Source: Lichenostomus cassidix (Eukaryota; Chordata; Aves; Passeriformes; Meliphagidae). Taken from it: 64,000 nt of DNA. Shown here piece by piece: positions 47,001 through 58,300 of this stretch. The stretch is from contig CM039187.1 in assembly GCA_008360975.2 (NCBI GenBank), positions 17,935,094 through 17,999,093 on the forward strand, given 5' to 3'. Position numbers and translations under genes: made by a program. Under the pieces are notes generated by a model. It was not told where the DNA came from, made no database searches, and saw nothing but the letters and a program-made list of their open reading frames with translations. Every line of letters starts with the position of its first letter. Position 1 is the first letter of the stretch.

Positions 47001-47602
47001 TTATGCCAGGCAGAAGTTGTGCTGAAAACAACTGTTTTGATTGTCTCAGTGACGTTGCGGTTCTGAATTGAAATGCGTTAGATGGATGTCACCTGATGAA
47101 ATTACTGTCCATGGTTTTGTCCTCTGATTTCCACCAACTAATATTATGTGAGGTCCTTAAAAAGAAAGAAAGTAAAACAAAGCTCATTATTCTTAATTTT
47201 TATGTGTGCTTGATTCTTACTAGCTGGTTCCTGGAGTACTGATCTTGCTTAACTTCCCAGCTGAAGAGACTGTTGGGTCAAAACTGCAAGATTTAGTGTA
47301 AAAAATGTCATTTTGTGTACCCTGCCAGTTAATGTTATCAGTCAAGGATGGTAACAATTCACACAGCTCTGTCATTTAAGACATGATTAAGCAAAATGGC
47401 TCCCAGCATGTCAGAGTGTTAAAAGCTTCTGAAAGCTTGTAACTTGTAATATTCTTGATTCTTCAGATGTGGAAACAACTTCTGTGCAACGCACCGCTAT
47501 GCAGAGACTCACACCTGCACCTACGACTACAAGAGTGCGGGGCGGAGGTATTTGCAGGAGACCAATCCCATCGTTAGTGCACCAAAGCTTCCCAAAATCT
47601 GA
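28847..47602 (+). CDS. ZFAND4: ZFAND4 (ANUBL1), ubiquitin-like and AN1 zinc-finger protein
   Basis: Nine coding exons (28847-29030, 36179-36254, 36356-36423, 36947-37133, 40106-40253, 41073-42254, 42876-42930, 45203-45317, 47467-47602) join in one frame to 716 aa, close to the mammalian length. Residues 28-103 form a ubiquitin-like domain aligning gap-free with the 76 residues of ubiquitin and ending RGG. Residues 656-689 form an AN1 finger with ligands C656, C659, C671, C673, C678, H681, H687 and C689. The middle is Ser-rich and probably disordered. AN1/ubiquitin-like proteins are linked to ubiquitin and proteasome handling, but the molecular role of ZFAND4 is poorly known. The start MANKKEPPFFNKDNMGPF matches the mammalian N terminus. 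Confidence 0.97.
29535..29554. repeat. T20 mononucleotide run
   Basis: An uninterrupted run of twenty T in ZFAND4 intron 2. It is likely length-polymorphic. Confidence 0.9.
30234..30271. repeat. perfect inverted repeat (hairpin)
   Basis: The left arm tgtttcacctctagc (30234-30248) and right arm gctagaggtgaaaca (30257-30271) are exact reverse complements, separated by the 8-base loop tcctggag. No pairing of note continues outside the arms. Confidence 0.9.
36179..36254 (+). CDS. ZFAND4: ZFAND4 exon 3: Ubl middle
   Basis: It encodes IPVSQQHLIWNNMELKDDYC and LNDY, equivalent to the ubiquitin segment IPPDQQRLIFAGKQLEDG and LSDY. The donor is ataa|gtaagt. It enters in phase 1 and leaves in phase 2. 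Confidence 0.96.
36356..36423 (+). CDS. ZFAND4: ZFAND4 exon 4: Ubl end
   Basis: It encodes NISEGCTLKLVLAMRGGPVN and TRR. The Ubl ends RGG followed by Pro. It sits only 101 bases after the previous exon. The donor is agag|gtaggt. Confidence 0.96.
36947..37133 (+). CDS. ZFAND4: ZFAND4 exon 5: post-Ubl conserved segment
   Basis: It encodes VPVKDPIREMAEYMDPARDK, then KQVTFLVYREGDRLNFFRVV and DRGDGTLTPLSESL. This region is highly conserved with mammals, probably a folded extension after the Ubl. The donor is tgag|gtaaag. Confidence 0.96.
37134..40105. other. ZFAND4 intron 5, 3.0 kb
   Basis: It contains short tandem tggtcag units (about 37306-37328), a G/T-rich block (37600-37715), a T16 run (38560-38575) and a longer T-rich tract (39579-39617). 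No exon is seen. Confidence 0.65.
39579..39617. repeat. T-rich tract
   Basis: Nearly pure T over about 39 bases, broken by single C and A. It may be a poly(A) tail remnant on the minus strand, but no attached element is recognised. Confidence 0.7.
40106..40253 (+). CDS. ZFAND4: ZFAND4 exon 6
   Basis: It encodes SGGSVYNLYADDEDETEASP then SGQQIIENSITMNKMKLLKA and KMENMNLSKK, an acidic patch followed by a probably helical Lys/Met-rich stretch shared with mammals. It ends in phase 0. The acceptor is cttttattttcag and the donor is aaag|gtgaaa. Confidence 0.95.
41073..42254 (+). CDS. ZFAND4: ZFAND4 exon 7: long disordered region
   Basis: A 1,182-bp exon (394 codons, phase 0-0) follows a T16-aatag acceptor. 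It is largely Ser/Thr/Pro/Glu-rich. Islands conserved with mammals are RPSSGSVAAARHRFLRVLPH, LSPQKNLLLSPLRYS, SFSRTTRF, SLGKRPEVISKAEAGDIT, ASKEPVSSVSNLGFLASLA and NLQHFQEESFRK. The donor is tcta|gtgagt. It could be skipped in frame. Confidence 0.96.
42876..42930 (+). CDS. ZFAND4: ZFAND4 exon 8: small exon
   Basis: A 55-bp exon encodes SAHGLGMNGSMAAVGKRV. Its acceptor is a pure run of 17 T directly before AG. The donor is gtag|gtaagt. Mammals have HGVGMNGNNAAAGKSVG here. Skipping it would shift frame and remove the AN1 finger. Confidence 0.92.
42931..45202. other. ZFAND4 intron 8, 2.3 kb
   Basis: AT-rich intronic DNA with no recognised exon or element. Confidence 0.65.
45203..45317 (+). CDS. 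ZFAND4: ZFAND4 exon 9: first half of AN1 finger
   Basis: It encodes GEATHLPPVNGLIQAKKKIS then KHCFLCGKKTGLATSYEC, giving the first three Cys ligands (CxxC and a third Cys eleven residues on). It leaves in phase 2 within the Arg codon of the finger. The donor is gcag|gtaggc. Confidence 0.97.
45318..47466. other. ZFAND4 intron 9, 2.1 kb
   Basis: It splits the AN1 finger. It contains an A/C-rich stretch (about 45940-46020) and a 31-bp imperfect tandem duplication (about 46552-46613). Nothing else is recognised. Confidence 0.65.
46552..46613. repeat. 31-bp imperfect tandem duplication
   Basis: The phrase gaaccnagatagataaata occurs twice, 31 bases apart (46562 and 46593), each preceded by a similar gtttat(t)a. 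The first copy has c and the second g at the variable base. Confidence 0.8.
47467..47602 (+). CDS. ZFAND4: ZFAND4 exon 10: second half of AN1 finger and C terminus
   Basis: It encodes RCGNNFCATHRYAETHTCTY and continues to SAPKLPKI and TGA (47600-47602). It supplies the remaining Cys and His ligands of the finger. The ending PKLPKI is the family terminus. Confidence 0.97.
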
Positions 47603-48370
47603 TGTGGTTGTGCTGCATGTGGCCACTCTGCCGTTGAAGAATTGTATTGAATTGAGAGAAGCACTTGCTTAAACTGCGTAATTTTGCCATGCTCCATATT
47701 TAAAGATTTGCCAAGTAACAAAAGCACATGAGGATGCATCGAAGAATAATGTGAACACTACTGCAGTTAAAACTTTTCTTCTTGAGTGAATGAAAGGTTA
47801 AAAATTAGTTTCTAAAAACTTACACTATGATTTAACTGTTACTGCACGTGTTGTGTTTTATATTTGGAAAAGCTATTTCACTAGACAAGTCTTTAAAGAT
47901 GCACTTTACTAACTTTACTGTATAACCAGAGTTGAGAGGGTGTTGTAATGAGGGTGTCATGTAATGTCTTCTGTACTCCTGTTTTTTGTCCATTGCGTGG
48001 TATCTTCTAAGTTATTTCACTAGAAAGATCCTCCTCCCTCCCCTTTCTTCAAACAGCCTGTTTTGAAATTTTTAAGGGGATAGTGTGTTCCACCCCTCTG
48101 TTTCATTCTGATTGATATTCATACATTGTGTGTCCATTCTGAAAATTACATATCATCTTAATCACATTTTCTTAAAATAATGCTGTTTATATGACAAGTT
48201 TGTTTTTAAATAGGAGGTTCCCTGTTTGTTGCCATTAAATATAAGAAACAACTTATTTTAACTTCTTTTGTAATCCTAGATTTTTTTAAGACTTCACAAC
48301 TTGCTTTGTTAAGATGTTGAATGCTGTTATTGGAAGAAATTCTAATAAATATTAAATTTTATTCTTGTTT
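47603..48370 (+). other. ZFAND4: ZFAND4 3' UTR and poly(A) signal
   Basis: About 770 bases of AT-rich 3' UTR lead to AATAAA at 48344-48349, which overlaps a second variant (ATTAAA), followed by a T-rich, GT-containing stretch typical of a cleavage site. Confidence 0.8.
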
Positions 48371-48498
48371 ATGCTGTCATAAATGCACAAAATAACTACT
48401 CTCTTACAGCGTATTCCTTAGTTAAAAGTTGGGCTCTGTTGGGAGGGTATATCTATTTTCTTTTTTTTTTTTCCTATAAGCACTGGTTCATGTCTGAT

Positions 48499-48550
48499 CA
48501 CACTGAAGCTGATGGGAAGAATTCCCATCAACTTCATTAGGAATAGTGTG
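48499..48550. repeat. imperfect palindrome, possible old MITE-like remnant
   Basis: The arms cacact-gaag-gatgggaa and ttcccatc-cttc-agtgtg pair around a 3-base loop, with one mismatch and a 9-base bulge. The core (actgaagctgatgggaa...) resembles palindromic old repeats scattered in reptile and bird genomes, from memory. Confidence 0.6.
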
Positions 48551-51500
48551 ACCAACACTGTGTGCTTTAAATAAACCACCTGAAGTCTTACAGGTGTACT
48601 AGCAAAGGCAAAATGGAGTGGCATGTATTAACCTTTCTCCCCTTCAGTTCAGTAAATGCATGAGACACTTCTAATGATCATGTAACCACTGCAGAAGGGG
48701 CTGTTGGAAGAATATACCTACTGAAAGAGTTTCCTCTTTCATTCCCTTAATGCTTGTGAAACATTTTTATAAGCATAAGTTGTGTGAAGTGTTGCAGTAT
48801 AAAGAGGTTAATAAAAAACCTATGACAAACCACCAAAACAAAAACCCCCCCACATTGTATCTAGGTAATTAAATGTCACAGCCCCTGTCTTGTCAAAGTC
48901 CTCAGCTACTTAGTTGGTTGTGGTATTAAAATTATCTATGCTGCATTCCAGTCAAAGGGTACCAGCTTATGAGAATGACAGTCAAAAGGTGGGCCAAAAA
49001 AGAAGAAAGAGGATTACTGAAAGAGGGAGAAGTAACTTGAAGAATCTCATCCTTGGAGGAACTCCATTTCATATTCCACTTGAAACTTATAAAGCCTGAA
49101 GTTTTCACAGTGATGAGCTTGGAAAAAAATGTTCGCAATCATTCTTCTGGGCACTGATAAGATTAAAATGTCATTCTGTGTGTGTGACTTCTGCTTATTA
49201 TTTCTGGAGAAAGTTTACCTGGTATGAAGAACACGTCATTACTGATCCGTGCTATGTACCATGAACTGCCTGGAGTTTTTATTTCATCTCCAGCATGGGA
49301 CAGCGTTGGATGCTGAAGGAAAAGAATTAGGAATGAGACAAATGTACAAGTGTTTTCCAAAACAATTACCTACATGCAGCCCAGCAACATTCTGAAGAGA
49401 GAGGTACTGCACTTCTTGTAGGTACAGTAGGGATTTGGTAAGCAATGGAACTAAAATAATGTGGTCTGTCATCACTTAATCTGATTTTGCATAAGTATAA
49501 TTGTCAAGAAGTTGTTTTACAGTGTGTTAGAATGGCCATACTCAAATTTTAGTAAAACTATATAACAGATGTGTGGTAGAAGTCTCTGAGTCACATCTCA
49601 GTTTTGACTCTCCCTTTCTGCGTATGTATAATGAAGTGCACAACAATGCTTTTTCAGAATATGCAGTGTGTAGGTTCTCATAATTTTTATTATACCTCAT
49701 TTTAATTAATACACATACTTCTCGTTCAGAACTACACTGGTTTTGTTCTCCTATCCGCACTGTGTTACAGGCATTCATTTTCAAGCAGTAGTGCAGCCAC
49801 AAGAGCACATTTGTAATTAACTGTTTCAGTTGTTAATTCACATGCTACTGGCTACAAGTCCTGTGTTAGTTTCTGCTATAGATTAATTACTGTTTACTGT
49901 GTAAACTGACCTAAATGGTTTGGGGCTTGAGTATTAGTGTACCATGTTGCTATGCATCTGCTGAAGACAAATGTTTAGCTTTTGTGTGTTCATGTAATTA
50001 GATTGTTGTTCTATAAAGAGTTTACATACTGGAAATTGAACAGTTACTTTGGTGTGTGCTTCTCTACGTTCCTGCCAAATATTTTTTGCTTGCTTCTTTC
50101 ATGTTTTGTGAGGCAAAACCAGGCTGGTCTCTTGTTGAATGATCTCCAGGATTCTTGTGTCAAATTGACAAGCACCACAGAAGTGTCAGAAATGTTTTTG
50201 GATATTGCACTAAATAGTTGCTTTCTCTGAAATCTCTGGAAGCCCATGGTGATAAAATTCTGTCTGCTTGCAATTTCTGTCTATTCAGTTTGCAGTCCCC
50301 TGAGATGTAATTGCAATGGTGCCTTCTACTCACAGTCTTCAGTTACAGACAAGGCTAGAATTGTTAATTCTTATAACAAAATATAAAATTATTTTTCTAG
50401 GTTCTTTTGCAAATTATGAATTAGACACTTTGCCTTCATTTTAAGTACTTCCAGCTTTCATAATGGAGCACCATCTTTTGGGTGTAAACTGTGGATTTGG
50501 TGTTGCTGCTACCTGTAAGGAGTTGCTTCCACCTGTAGCTTTTCTGTTGGGTCACATTTTTCCAATCTTTAGGTTCATCTTGAGATGCATTTAACAGCTT
50601 TTCTGGTATCTACATTAGCACTGAGCCACAGATGCCTACATGAGGACATTGATGTAGCTGAGAACTGCCTCTGGAAGCATAGTCTGCTCGTTTGTGCATA
50701 ACTTCTCCTACACAGGGACTTTCTGGTAGAGAACTTGAGTAGGTTTTTTTCTGGATTTCTCCTGCATTTGCTTTGAGTGTGAAGCTGCAGAGAAGCAGCA
50801 CCAGGGGGCAGCGGAGGCATTTAAAAATGGCAAAAAAATTTGCATTTGTCCAATAACAAGACTTATCAAAAAGAAGTGTGATTATTTGTTTATGACCCTT
50901 ACTCAGCCCACCCCTGACGAGAGCAGCAAAAGGATATATTCTTTTTCCTAATTCCAAAGGTTTTTAAAAATCAAAATGGAAGAGTATCTCAAAAACTTGT
51001 TTCTATTCTGGGTTTCATAATGTAATTTATTAGGTAATCTTAATGTATTGATGAATAGACAGCCCTCCTCTCTTCCTTCCCAGTAGCCTTGGAAGAATGA
51101 ATTTCAGAGGTGTCTGTTAGCCAAGCTGTGTTGGATGGTAGATATGTCTGGTAGAAATCCTGCATGTCCCTATAATTTCTTACTTTAAAATGACAGGTGT
51201 TGCTGTTTTTTTCTTACAGGGTGAGGATATGAAAATATAAATTCAGTTGTGTGTGAGGAATGTATGCCAGTAACTGCTAAAGTGACCACTCCTTACTATC
51301 TGTCTTTAGCCTTGCAATTAAAAAAGCTTTACAGGTCATCAGTGACAGAAATTGATTTCTAAACCACACTTCAAGGCTGTTTCTATCCTTTTTAATCCAA
51401 TCATCAGAAAGACTGATTACTATATACCATGTATGTACTGGAAGTGTATATATAGCTCTATAAGAATTATATTCCAATCACATCTGAATGGAGAATTATT

Positions 51501-54234
51501 GCTGGAATTAGGTGTTCTGCCCAGCACCAGAAATTCCAAACAGTACCTAATCACAAAAATAGTATTATTTACATGGTATGTGATTGAGTGTTAATGAGCA
51601 GGAAATGAAAACACAGAAGTCTTCTAAAAGGAAAAATTGGGGATTTCAAAATACCCTCCTTTCTCTGTGTGTGAGGGTTTTTTAGCAAATGCCTATGATT
51701 TTTTAAAAAGTGAGTAATATTTTTCTCCCATCCATAAACCTAATGTGTAGACAGTATTTTGGTTTTTTTTTTTTTTACTTGAACTAATAAGACTTAGATT
51801 TATTTTGTGTGCATCTTGTACTTAAATGCTGGAAATGTTGCCCATAATGGGCCGTATTGAGGATATGGTAGTGGTTTGCTAAAAACCTTCACTGGTTGAT
51901 TGTCAGTGGTTGATAGGGGTACTGAGCCTGGTTCATGCAAAGTCCGATATATTGTACAGAGCACGTCTTTTTTATACTGTTACAAACTATAGTTTAGCCA
52001 TCACAAAAACTTTGGTTTCCAGGGTTGCATGTTTTACTTTTCTTGTGGGCTACTGATCACCGTCATCTCACCTAACCTCCCCTGCTAATCACTTATGCAC
52101 CAGGTAAACACGGTCTTGTCTTGCTCTTCCTCTCAGCCCCTGCTAGGGGGGATTCAGCTTATCTCTCTTAATATTTCATATTAACTGGTAACAAAAGACC
52201 TCAATAGCTGCAGAACCCCACAGCTCCACCCTGAACTCCCACACTTGATGCAAAGTTACAACACAGGTATATAATGGAATACCTTTGGTTTTAAATATGG
52301 TCTTCAGACCAAGAGTTGAGTGATGGGGTTCCTTCTTAGCAATCACCTGTCTTGCCAGCAATCACAGGTGGTTTGTTTTGGGGAGACACAGGACTCATCA
52401 AAATAGATTGGATTAGCTTGAGGTTCATCCAGTCCCTCATCTGTATCTGGAAATAGGAGGCAACAGGCACTTCAGAAGGTGCAAAAATTCCCTAACCAAG
52501 TATTCCGGAACAGGACACTGGATCTTACCTCTGAACTGTGAAGAACTTGCTATCTCATTGTACAGTATGATATGAATTTGGAGATCCATAAAGGTCTAAA
52601 ACTATTTTTGAATTTTGATAGATTCATTGTTTCACTTATTTATATGTGTAATGTGAAAAGAATTTTCTTTTGCTGTACTTTTGAATGTCCTACCTTTTTA
52701 AAATGGAAATTCATTTGGTCTTGTGTTACGAAAAAGGGAGAATTGTGTCTCCTCAATATTCAATATGTTCTGTCCTTGTACCACATCCCCTCTTCCTCAT
52801 CTTTTTTATCATAGCAATTCACTGTCTTTACTATTACAGAACCTTAATTATGCTTGCTGTCCTCCAAATCTCCTCTAATTTTACATTACACTTTGCCATC
52901 TTCAGTTCCCTGGTTCCCATTTTCCTGCATTGTGTATTTAGCGATAAGCTGCTCAAGGTGCTGTTAAAATGGAAGCTTCTAAAACTGTTTAAAATACCAG
53001 GAGAAATATGCTCAGGGTTCTTCCAAGGAGGTTCCATAGAAATGCTCAGTATTATTAATCTTCGTCTAGTCTGGACAGGATGTAAATAGCATTTGTTAAG
53101 AGTATAAGGAAAAATGTAGGAAAGCTCTGTAAGGGGAACATGTGGCTGAGTTCAGCACAATAGCTCTGCTCATGAGGAAGATGATGTGTGGGTTTTGTTA
53201 CACAGGACCAGAGTGCCTATTTTTATGCCTTCACCACATCTGCATGTCGGTTGCATGCAATGTGTTAATTGCAGTGGTGAGAGCCAAAGCTGAAATAGTG
53301 GCTGCTAAGAAGTAGGCTTGAAAATGTCATTCCTCCTCTGCATGTTTGGGTTTGGGATAAGTTACTTTCTATACATTCCTCAATAGTCCAAGTAACAAAT
53401 GTGGAAGCAAAGCAAACTGACCCTTTTTACAATTTTTTATCAGTAGAGGAGAAAGCTTTCTCTTTTCTCTTTTTTCAAAACAGGGGAAGGAAATGGTGAG
53501 CCCTAGTGCCAGCTGCAGTACCACCTGACTTCTGGAGAAGCATTACTTGTCCCTGAGCTTCACTTTTTCTCAAGTAGTGCCTTGAATAATCATTAAATTG
53601 ACAGGGATACAAAGAAAGGACTAACATCCTTTCTGCTTTCTTTCATTTGGATACCAAATGACTTGCAGTGCCTTAAGCTTTAATCAAGTGTGACTCCTTA
53701 ATGTTTTTTATTGGATTTCTCTAGAGCCAGTTCACCCATACCCAGAAAACTACCTAGACAAATTACCTTAAAAGGTCAGTTTTTTGTATTTGCCAACCTT
53801 TTCTTTAGTTTTGCAGCTCAGAAAGGAGAAAATACCTCTGAAAGCTTCTACAGAGGATAGTGTTTTTAGGACCTGGGTTAGGCTTTATTACTGCAAAAGC
53901 TTATCTGCTCTGAGACAGATTCAAAGCTGTATCCAGTCTTGTCAGTCTTCAAAGGCACCCTCACATGACTGCTGCAGTTGCTGAAGTCTGCTGGGGTGTG
54001 TTGTCATATGCCTGTTTGTCACGCACCATGCCAGATTAAACCTGCTGCACGCAGGGCTGGCTGCAGCCATTGTCTGCTGCATCCAAAGCACTGCACTGGG
54101 AGGAAGCTACAGTTTGCTTTGCAGGCACAAATGCTCTTTTCTTCTGCTGTTTTCCATGTGAGACTTTAATGGCTCATGCCACTCTGTCCCAGAGATGGGT
54201 TTCAAATCATTGTAGTGATTTTCAAAGGCCAGAT

Positions 54235-54296
54235 TTTAGTAAAATGTATTTCCCGCAATGCAATGTTTAGTAAAACGTATTTCCTGCAATATCCTG
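54235..54296. repeat. 31-bp tandem duplication
   Basis: tttagtaaaatgtatttccc (54235) recurs as tttagtaaaacgtatttcct (54266), both followed by gcaat. Two imperfect copies lie head to tail. Confidence 0.85.
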
Positions 54297-57089
54297 CATT
54301 TGAGACTGAAGAAAGTTTGGTAAATTTCAGGCACTCTGAACAAACATTTGTTAAGATAACCCGCAATCACCTTCTAGGTGCTTTGGCAGTGTTTTTATTA
54401 AAGGTGATTTAAGCTTAGAAATCTGGTGCCTTTCTGATAAAAGCTGATTCCTTAATCAGTCAGGAAGGACGTAAACTTTATTTCCATTCACATCAGTTCC
54501 TTTCATCTTCCCTAATGACTCCACTTTTCCCTTCTCCTACCAGAATCTGTTTTATTCACCTAGTTTTGGCAGAAAACAGCGGAACAGCAGTGCAGGAAGG
54601 AATGAACCCTGGGCTCACCTTCAGGAAAACACAGGGTCATCAGAGAACTTTTGAAGATATTTTGCTTTATTTTGGCCAGTAGTATGTGTGCAAGAGAGTG
54701 AACATATGGGAGATCCCACACCTCTGGGTATGCAGGTCGAAGTAGCTAAAGAAACTGAGCTGGCTTGGAGAAAAACTAGACCCAAAACACGGTGGAATTC
54801 TAAAGTAATCCCTGAACTATTGTGCAGTTGCTATGGAAACATGCAGGTGCTCAGACCAACTCTGTAGACTAAAAAGATCATTTATAATTATCTGGGAAAA
54901 ATGAATTATGTTTTTCCACATAACTACTGTATGTATTGTAATACCTAAGGACCAAAAAAGGACACAGTTATACAATAGTTACTATTCAGGGTTTCTGCCC
55001 CCCACCACTTTCCAGGTCTTCATGCTAAAAGGAGTAGAAGTATTTCTAACAAGCACAGACTTATAACCATATGCTACATCTGTGCTGCTTCTAGAGAGGA
55101 TTGGAGTCTCCTGGGTACAGAGGCAATTTTATTTTGTCTTTTGAAATAAATTCAATAAAATAGTATTTATTGTTGATGGCAAGTAAGGCCATGTGTACTC
55201 ACAGTCCAGATCTTGTGTGCAGGGCATCAGGGCAGCTCTCTCTGCAGACCAGTCAGTCTCTTCAGCAAAGTGTGACATACATTTCTAAGCACATATTCCC
55301 AAACTGTGTTTTTTCTGTAACTCTGAGCCAGAGCTATTCAATTAACAAAATGGAACTGTGTTGTTCCATTCCCATAATTTTTTAAAACCTTCTTTCTTCT
55401 ATTCGGGTTTTGAACAGCAACACTAGCTGGAAGAATTTAAGAATTCCATTTGACTAATGGCCTTTAGCTTAATTTTATTCATTCTTTCCTATTTTTAAAA
55501 TTAGCTGCAGTTTTGAGGGGGGAACATTTGCAACAGCTTAGGTTTGCATTTTCTGCTGAGGGCTGGGAGGCACTCAGGAGGATGTTCCACAGTGTACTTG
55601 TCCTTCAGTGTTGAGGCTTTAGTCCCAGCTCTGCAGTCCTGTATGCAGGAGGTTGTTGCTGAGACTTTTAAGTCAAGAACAATGTGTTAAAAGCTGGACA
55701 AACTTTCTGGGGAAACAAGACCATGGAGTAATAATTGCAAAACACAGGGAAGGCTCAGATCTGCAAAGTGGTTTATTGCAGCTTCTTTAATTTCAGGCCT
55801 AATCCTTAGTTATTGTAGTTTGCCTGGAAAATCTCCACTCTGTGAGACTGTTTTTCTGTATAATTTCTACTTCTATTCCAGTTGTGTCTACAGGCCCTTT
55901 TTCTAGTCTGGCACACAGCACTGACTGGTGAGCTATGCTGTTCCCAAAGCGGAATACAACCCTAACCTGAAAAATAATTTAAAAAACCCAAACAAATCAC
56001 ACAGCAAAATTGGTTGAGAGCATGAAGGAAGAAGAGAGCCTCTCTTGAGAAATCCCTGTGGCCTCAAGGTAAGTCAGCAGTACTCTTTCTCCTTGCAAAC
56101 CTATACTACCTATCAAGAGGACAATGGTCATCATCACATACGCATGTTTCCATACCCTGTTTTATAAAGGAATACAATCTAAGTTTGTTAATTTTAATCT
56201 ACATAGGACTAAATTGGAGTTCTTCACACACTCTCCTCTTCCCGGGAAGACACACCATATACCCTGGGTGGTACTTCTCCCACCTTCACCACATGGGTGT
56301 TCTGGGCACTAACTCTGCAATATAATGACAGTGTTTCAGCCCAGCTTCTCTGTGCTCTGAAAACCTGCTGTAAGGTGTCATTTCTCTGTAGGGGGTAGTT
56401 TGTCTCTGCAGGAAAAGGGCTCACCTTACTCATTTTATGCCTTTCTCACTGTTCTCAATGGCTAAATGGAATCTCCCTGGAGCCCTGTAAATTATTGTGA
56501 AAACGTGCAGACTCAGAAGACGAAAATTTCAACTTAGGTTTAGTGAATGAATTTTCATATCAAGTCAGGAGGTTTCCTTGTTTTCTGTCTGTTTTTTCTC
56601 TGAATAATATCTACTTTCTTCTCTGTGCTGCACTGACAGAAACTGCTCAGCGAAGCTGCTTGTTTTCCTGTTCTTTTTCACGTATTCCCAAGTGGGAAAG
56701 ACACGATGTCTGAACAGAGAAAAGCTCTCCCTTGACTTATTCTCGTAAAACTCACTTTGCTTGTTCCCCCTGTAAAAATCACCTCAATAATACAGTTCAC
56801 CTATTCCAGCACATCTCAGGAGACAGATGTCTTTGGGAAGAAAATATTAAAGAATCTTGCTTGCATAACGTAAGTGTAAAATAGCAAGAGAGTATGGCAC
56901 CCAGATATAGGTACGGGACAAACTCGAAGCTTTTTGTTGACATTTTTTTTTGCTGATAAATCACTATCGGCAGGTGAACGACGGATACAAAACACCGCAC
57001 GACAGCGGCTATAAACCATCATTAGGCTTTCAGCACACATACATTTTAAAAAAGTTAAATGGCTCCATTTGAAGTTTAGATGTTTTATT

Positions 57090-58300
57090 CCACGTCATAG
57101 TGACACCAGCATCCCCGCCTGTGCCTGGGGAAGGCAGGGCTGAGGGCTGAGCTCAGGGCAGCCGGACTGCACTCGCTCCGCCGCCGACTGTCGCCTCCCG
57201 GTGCCCCCAGTGCCTCCAGTGTCCCCAGTGCCGCCCCCGGCCGCCCCCCAGCGCGCAGTGCCCGGAGCGCCTTCCCGCCGGGAGGTGCCGAGCGGGCAGC
57301 AGCCCGTGTGTCCGAGCCCGCCCGGGGAAGGAAGGCTCCGGCGGGAGGCGATCGGGTGCAAGGGCAGCCGAGTCCCGCAGCAGTGCGGAGCGGCAGCCTC
57401 GCCTGCCCGTGCTGCTCCGGGCCATGGCGGCGGGGGCGGGCCGGGGCGGGGCGGCGCGCTGACAGGCAGCCCGGCCCGGGGAGCCGCGGTAAACAGGAGC
57501 CGGGGGAGAGCCGGCGGAGCCCGGCCTCGCAGGAGCCTCCCAGCCCCACGGCCCGCCGCCCCCCGGCCCCGGGCATGGGCAGCAGCGGCCGCCGCAGCCG
57601 GAGGAGGAGCCGCCGGCCCGGGCCCTGTGCGGGGCACCACCAAGGTAGGCTCGGCCGCCGCCCTGGCCGCGGGCAGCCGCCGCTTCCTTAGCGGGGCCGA
57701 GCCGGGTCTGGAGCCCCTCCGGCGCCGCGAGGCCGGGGCTGGAGCCCGGGCCCGGGGGCGGCCCGGGGCGGGCTGGTGCGGGGCCGCCTGCCCTGGGTCG
57801 CTGCCCGCGGCCGCCGCTCGTCCCGGCCCCGCCGGCAGCGCCTCGCCCCTCCGGCTCCGGCAGGTGAGGCTCCCGGGCGAGCGGTGGGCGGCCCGGCCCG
57901 GCCCGGCCCGGCTCCCCGGGCACCGTGCGGCCAGCGCCGTGCCGGCCGGGGCAGGGCAGAGCAGGGCAGGGCAGGCAGACACCGCCGGCCCCGGGGCGGG
58001 GGCTCAGCGCGGGGCGCTCGGGGCTGCTCCGCTGTCGGAGCCGGGGAAGCGGCACCTAATTCCCTGGTAAGAGGCTTTTCCACCTCCGCCGTCTTTGTCT
58101 GCCCAGCCTCAGCTGCTGCTGGCGCTAGGAGCATTAGTGTTGCTGCGGGGAAGCCGAGAGCGGATCAGCTGTGCGAGAGGGACCGTGTTTGCACCAGGTG
58201 TCCGCTTAGGAGCAGGACGCGAATTCGCCTTCAGTGGGCAACGTGGAGCAGAGACACGCCGGAGAGAAAACAGGGCACGAGATATGCTGGTCACAATGTG
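57090..58300 (+). promoter_or_regulatory. CpG-island promoter, probably of MARCHF8
   Basis: A dense GC/CpG block between AT-rich flanks with clustered GC boxes (57432-57454, ggggcgggcc and ggggcggggc). Plus-strand donor consensus sites follow at 57645 (ccaag|gtaggc), 57864 (ggcag|gtgagg) and 58065 (ccctg|gtaaga). These fit a TATA-less promoter with alternative first exons. The gene is inferred only from mammalian order (ZFAND4 then MARCHF8, same strand); no MARCHF8 coding sequence is seen. Confidence 0.6.
57470..57644 (+). other. candidate first exon downstream of the second CpG island's GC boxes
   Basis: The stretch from the GC boxes to the donor at 57644/57645 is the best first-exon candidate. 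It includes an ATG at 57575 that would open an Arg-rich 23-codon frame (MGSSGRRSRRRSRR...). This may be 5' UTR only; high GC makes open frames uninformative. Confidence 0.4.

Larger units (their letters stand above)
48371..57090. other. intergenic DNA between ZFAND4 and the next CpG island
   Basis: About 8.7 kb with no ORF resembling a known protein, no CpG cluster and no recognisable tRNA or other RNA gene. It holds an imperfect palindrome (48499-48550) and a 31-bp duplication (54235-54296). Confidence 0.6.
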
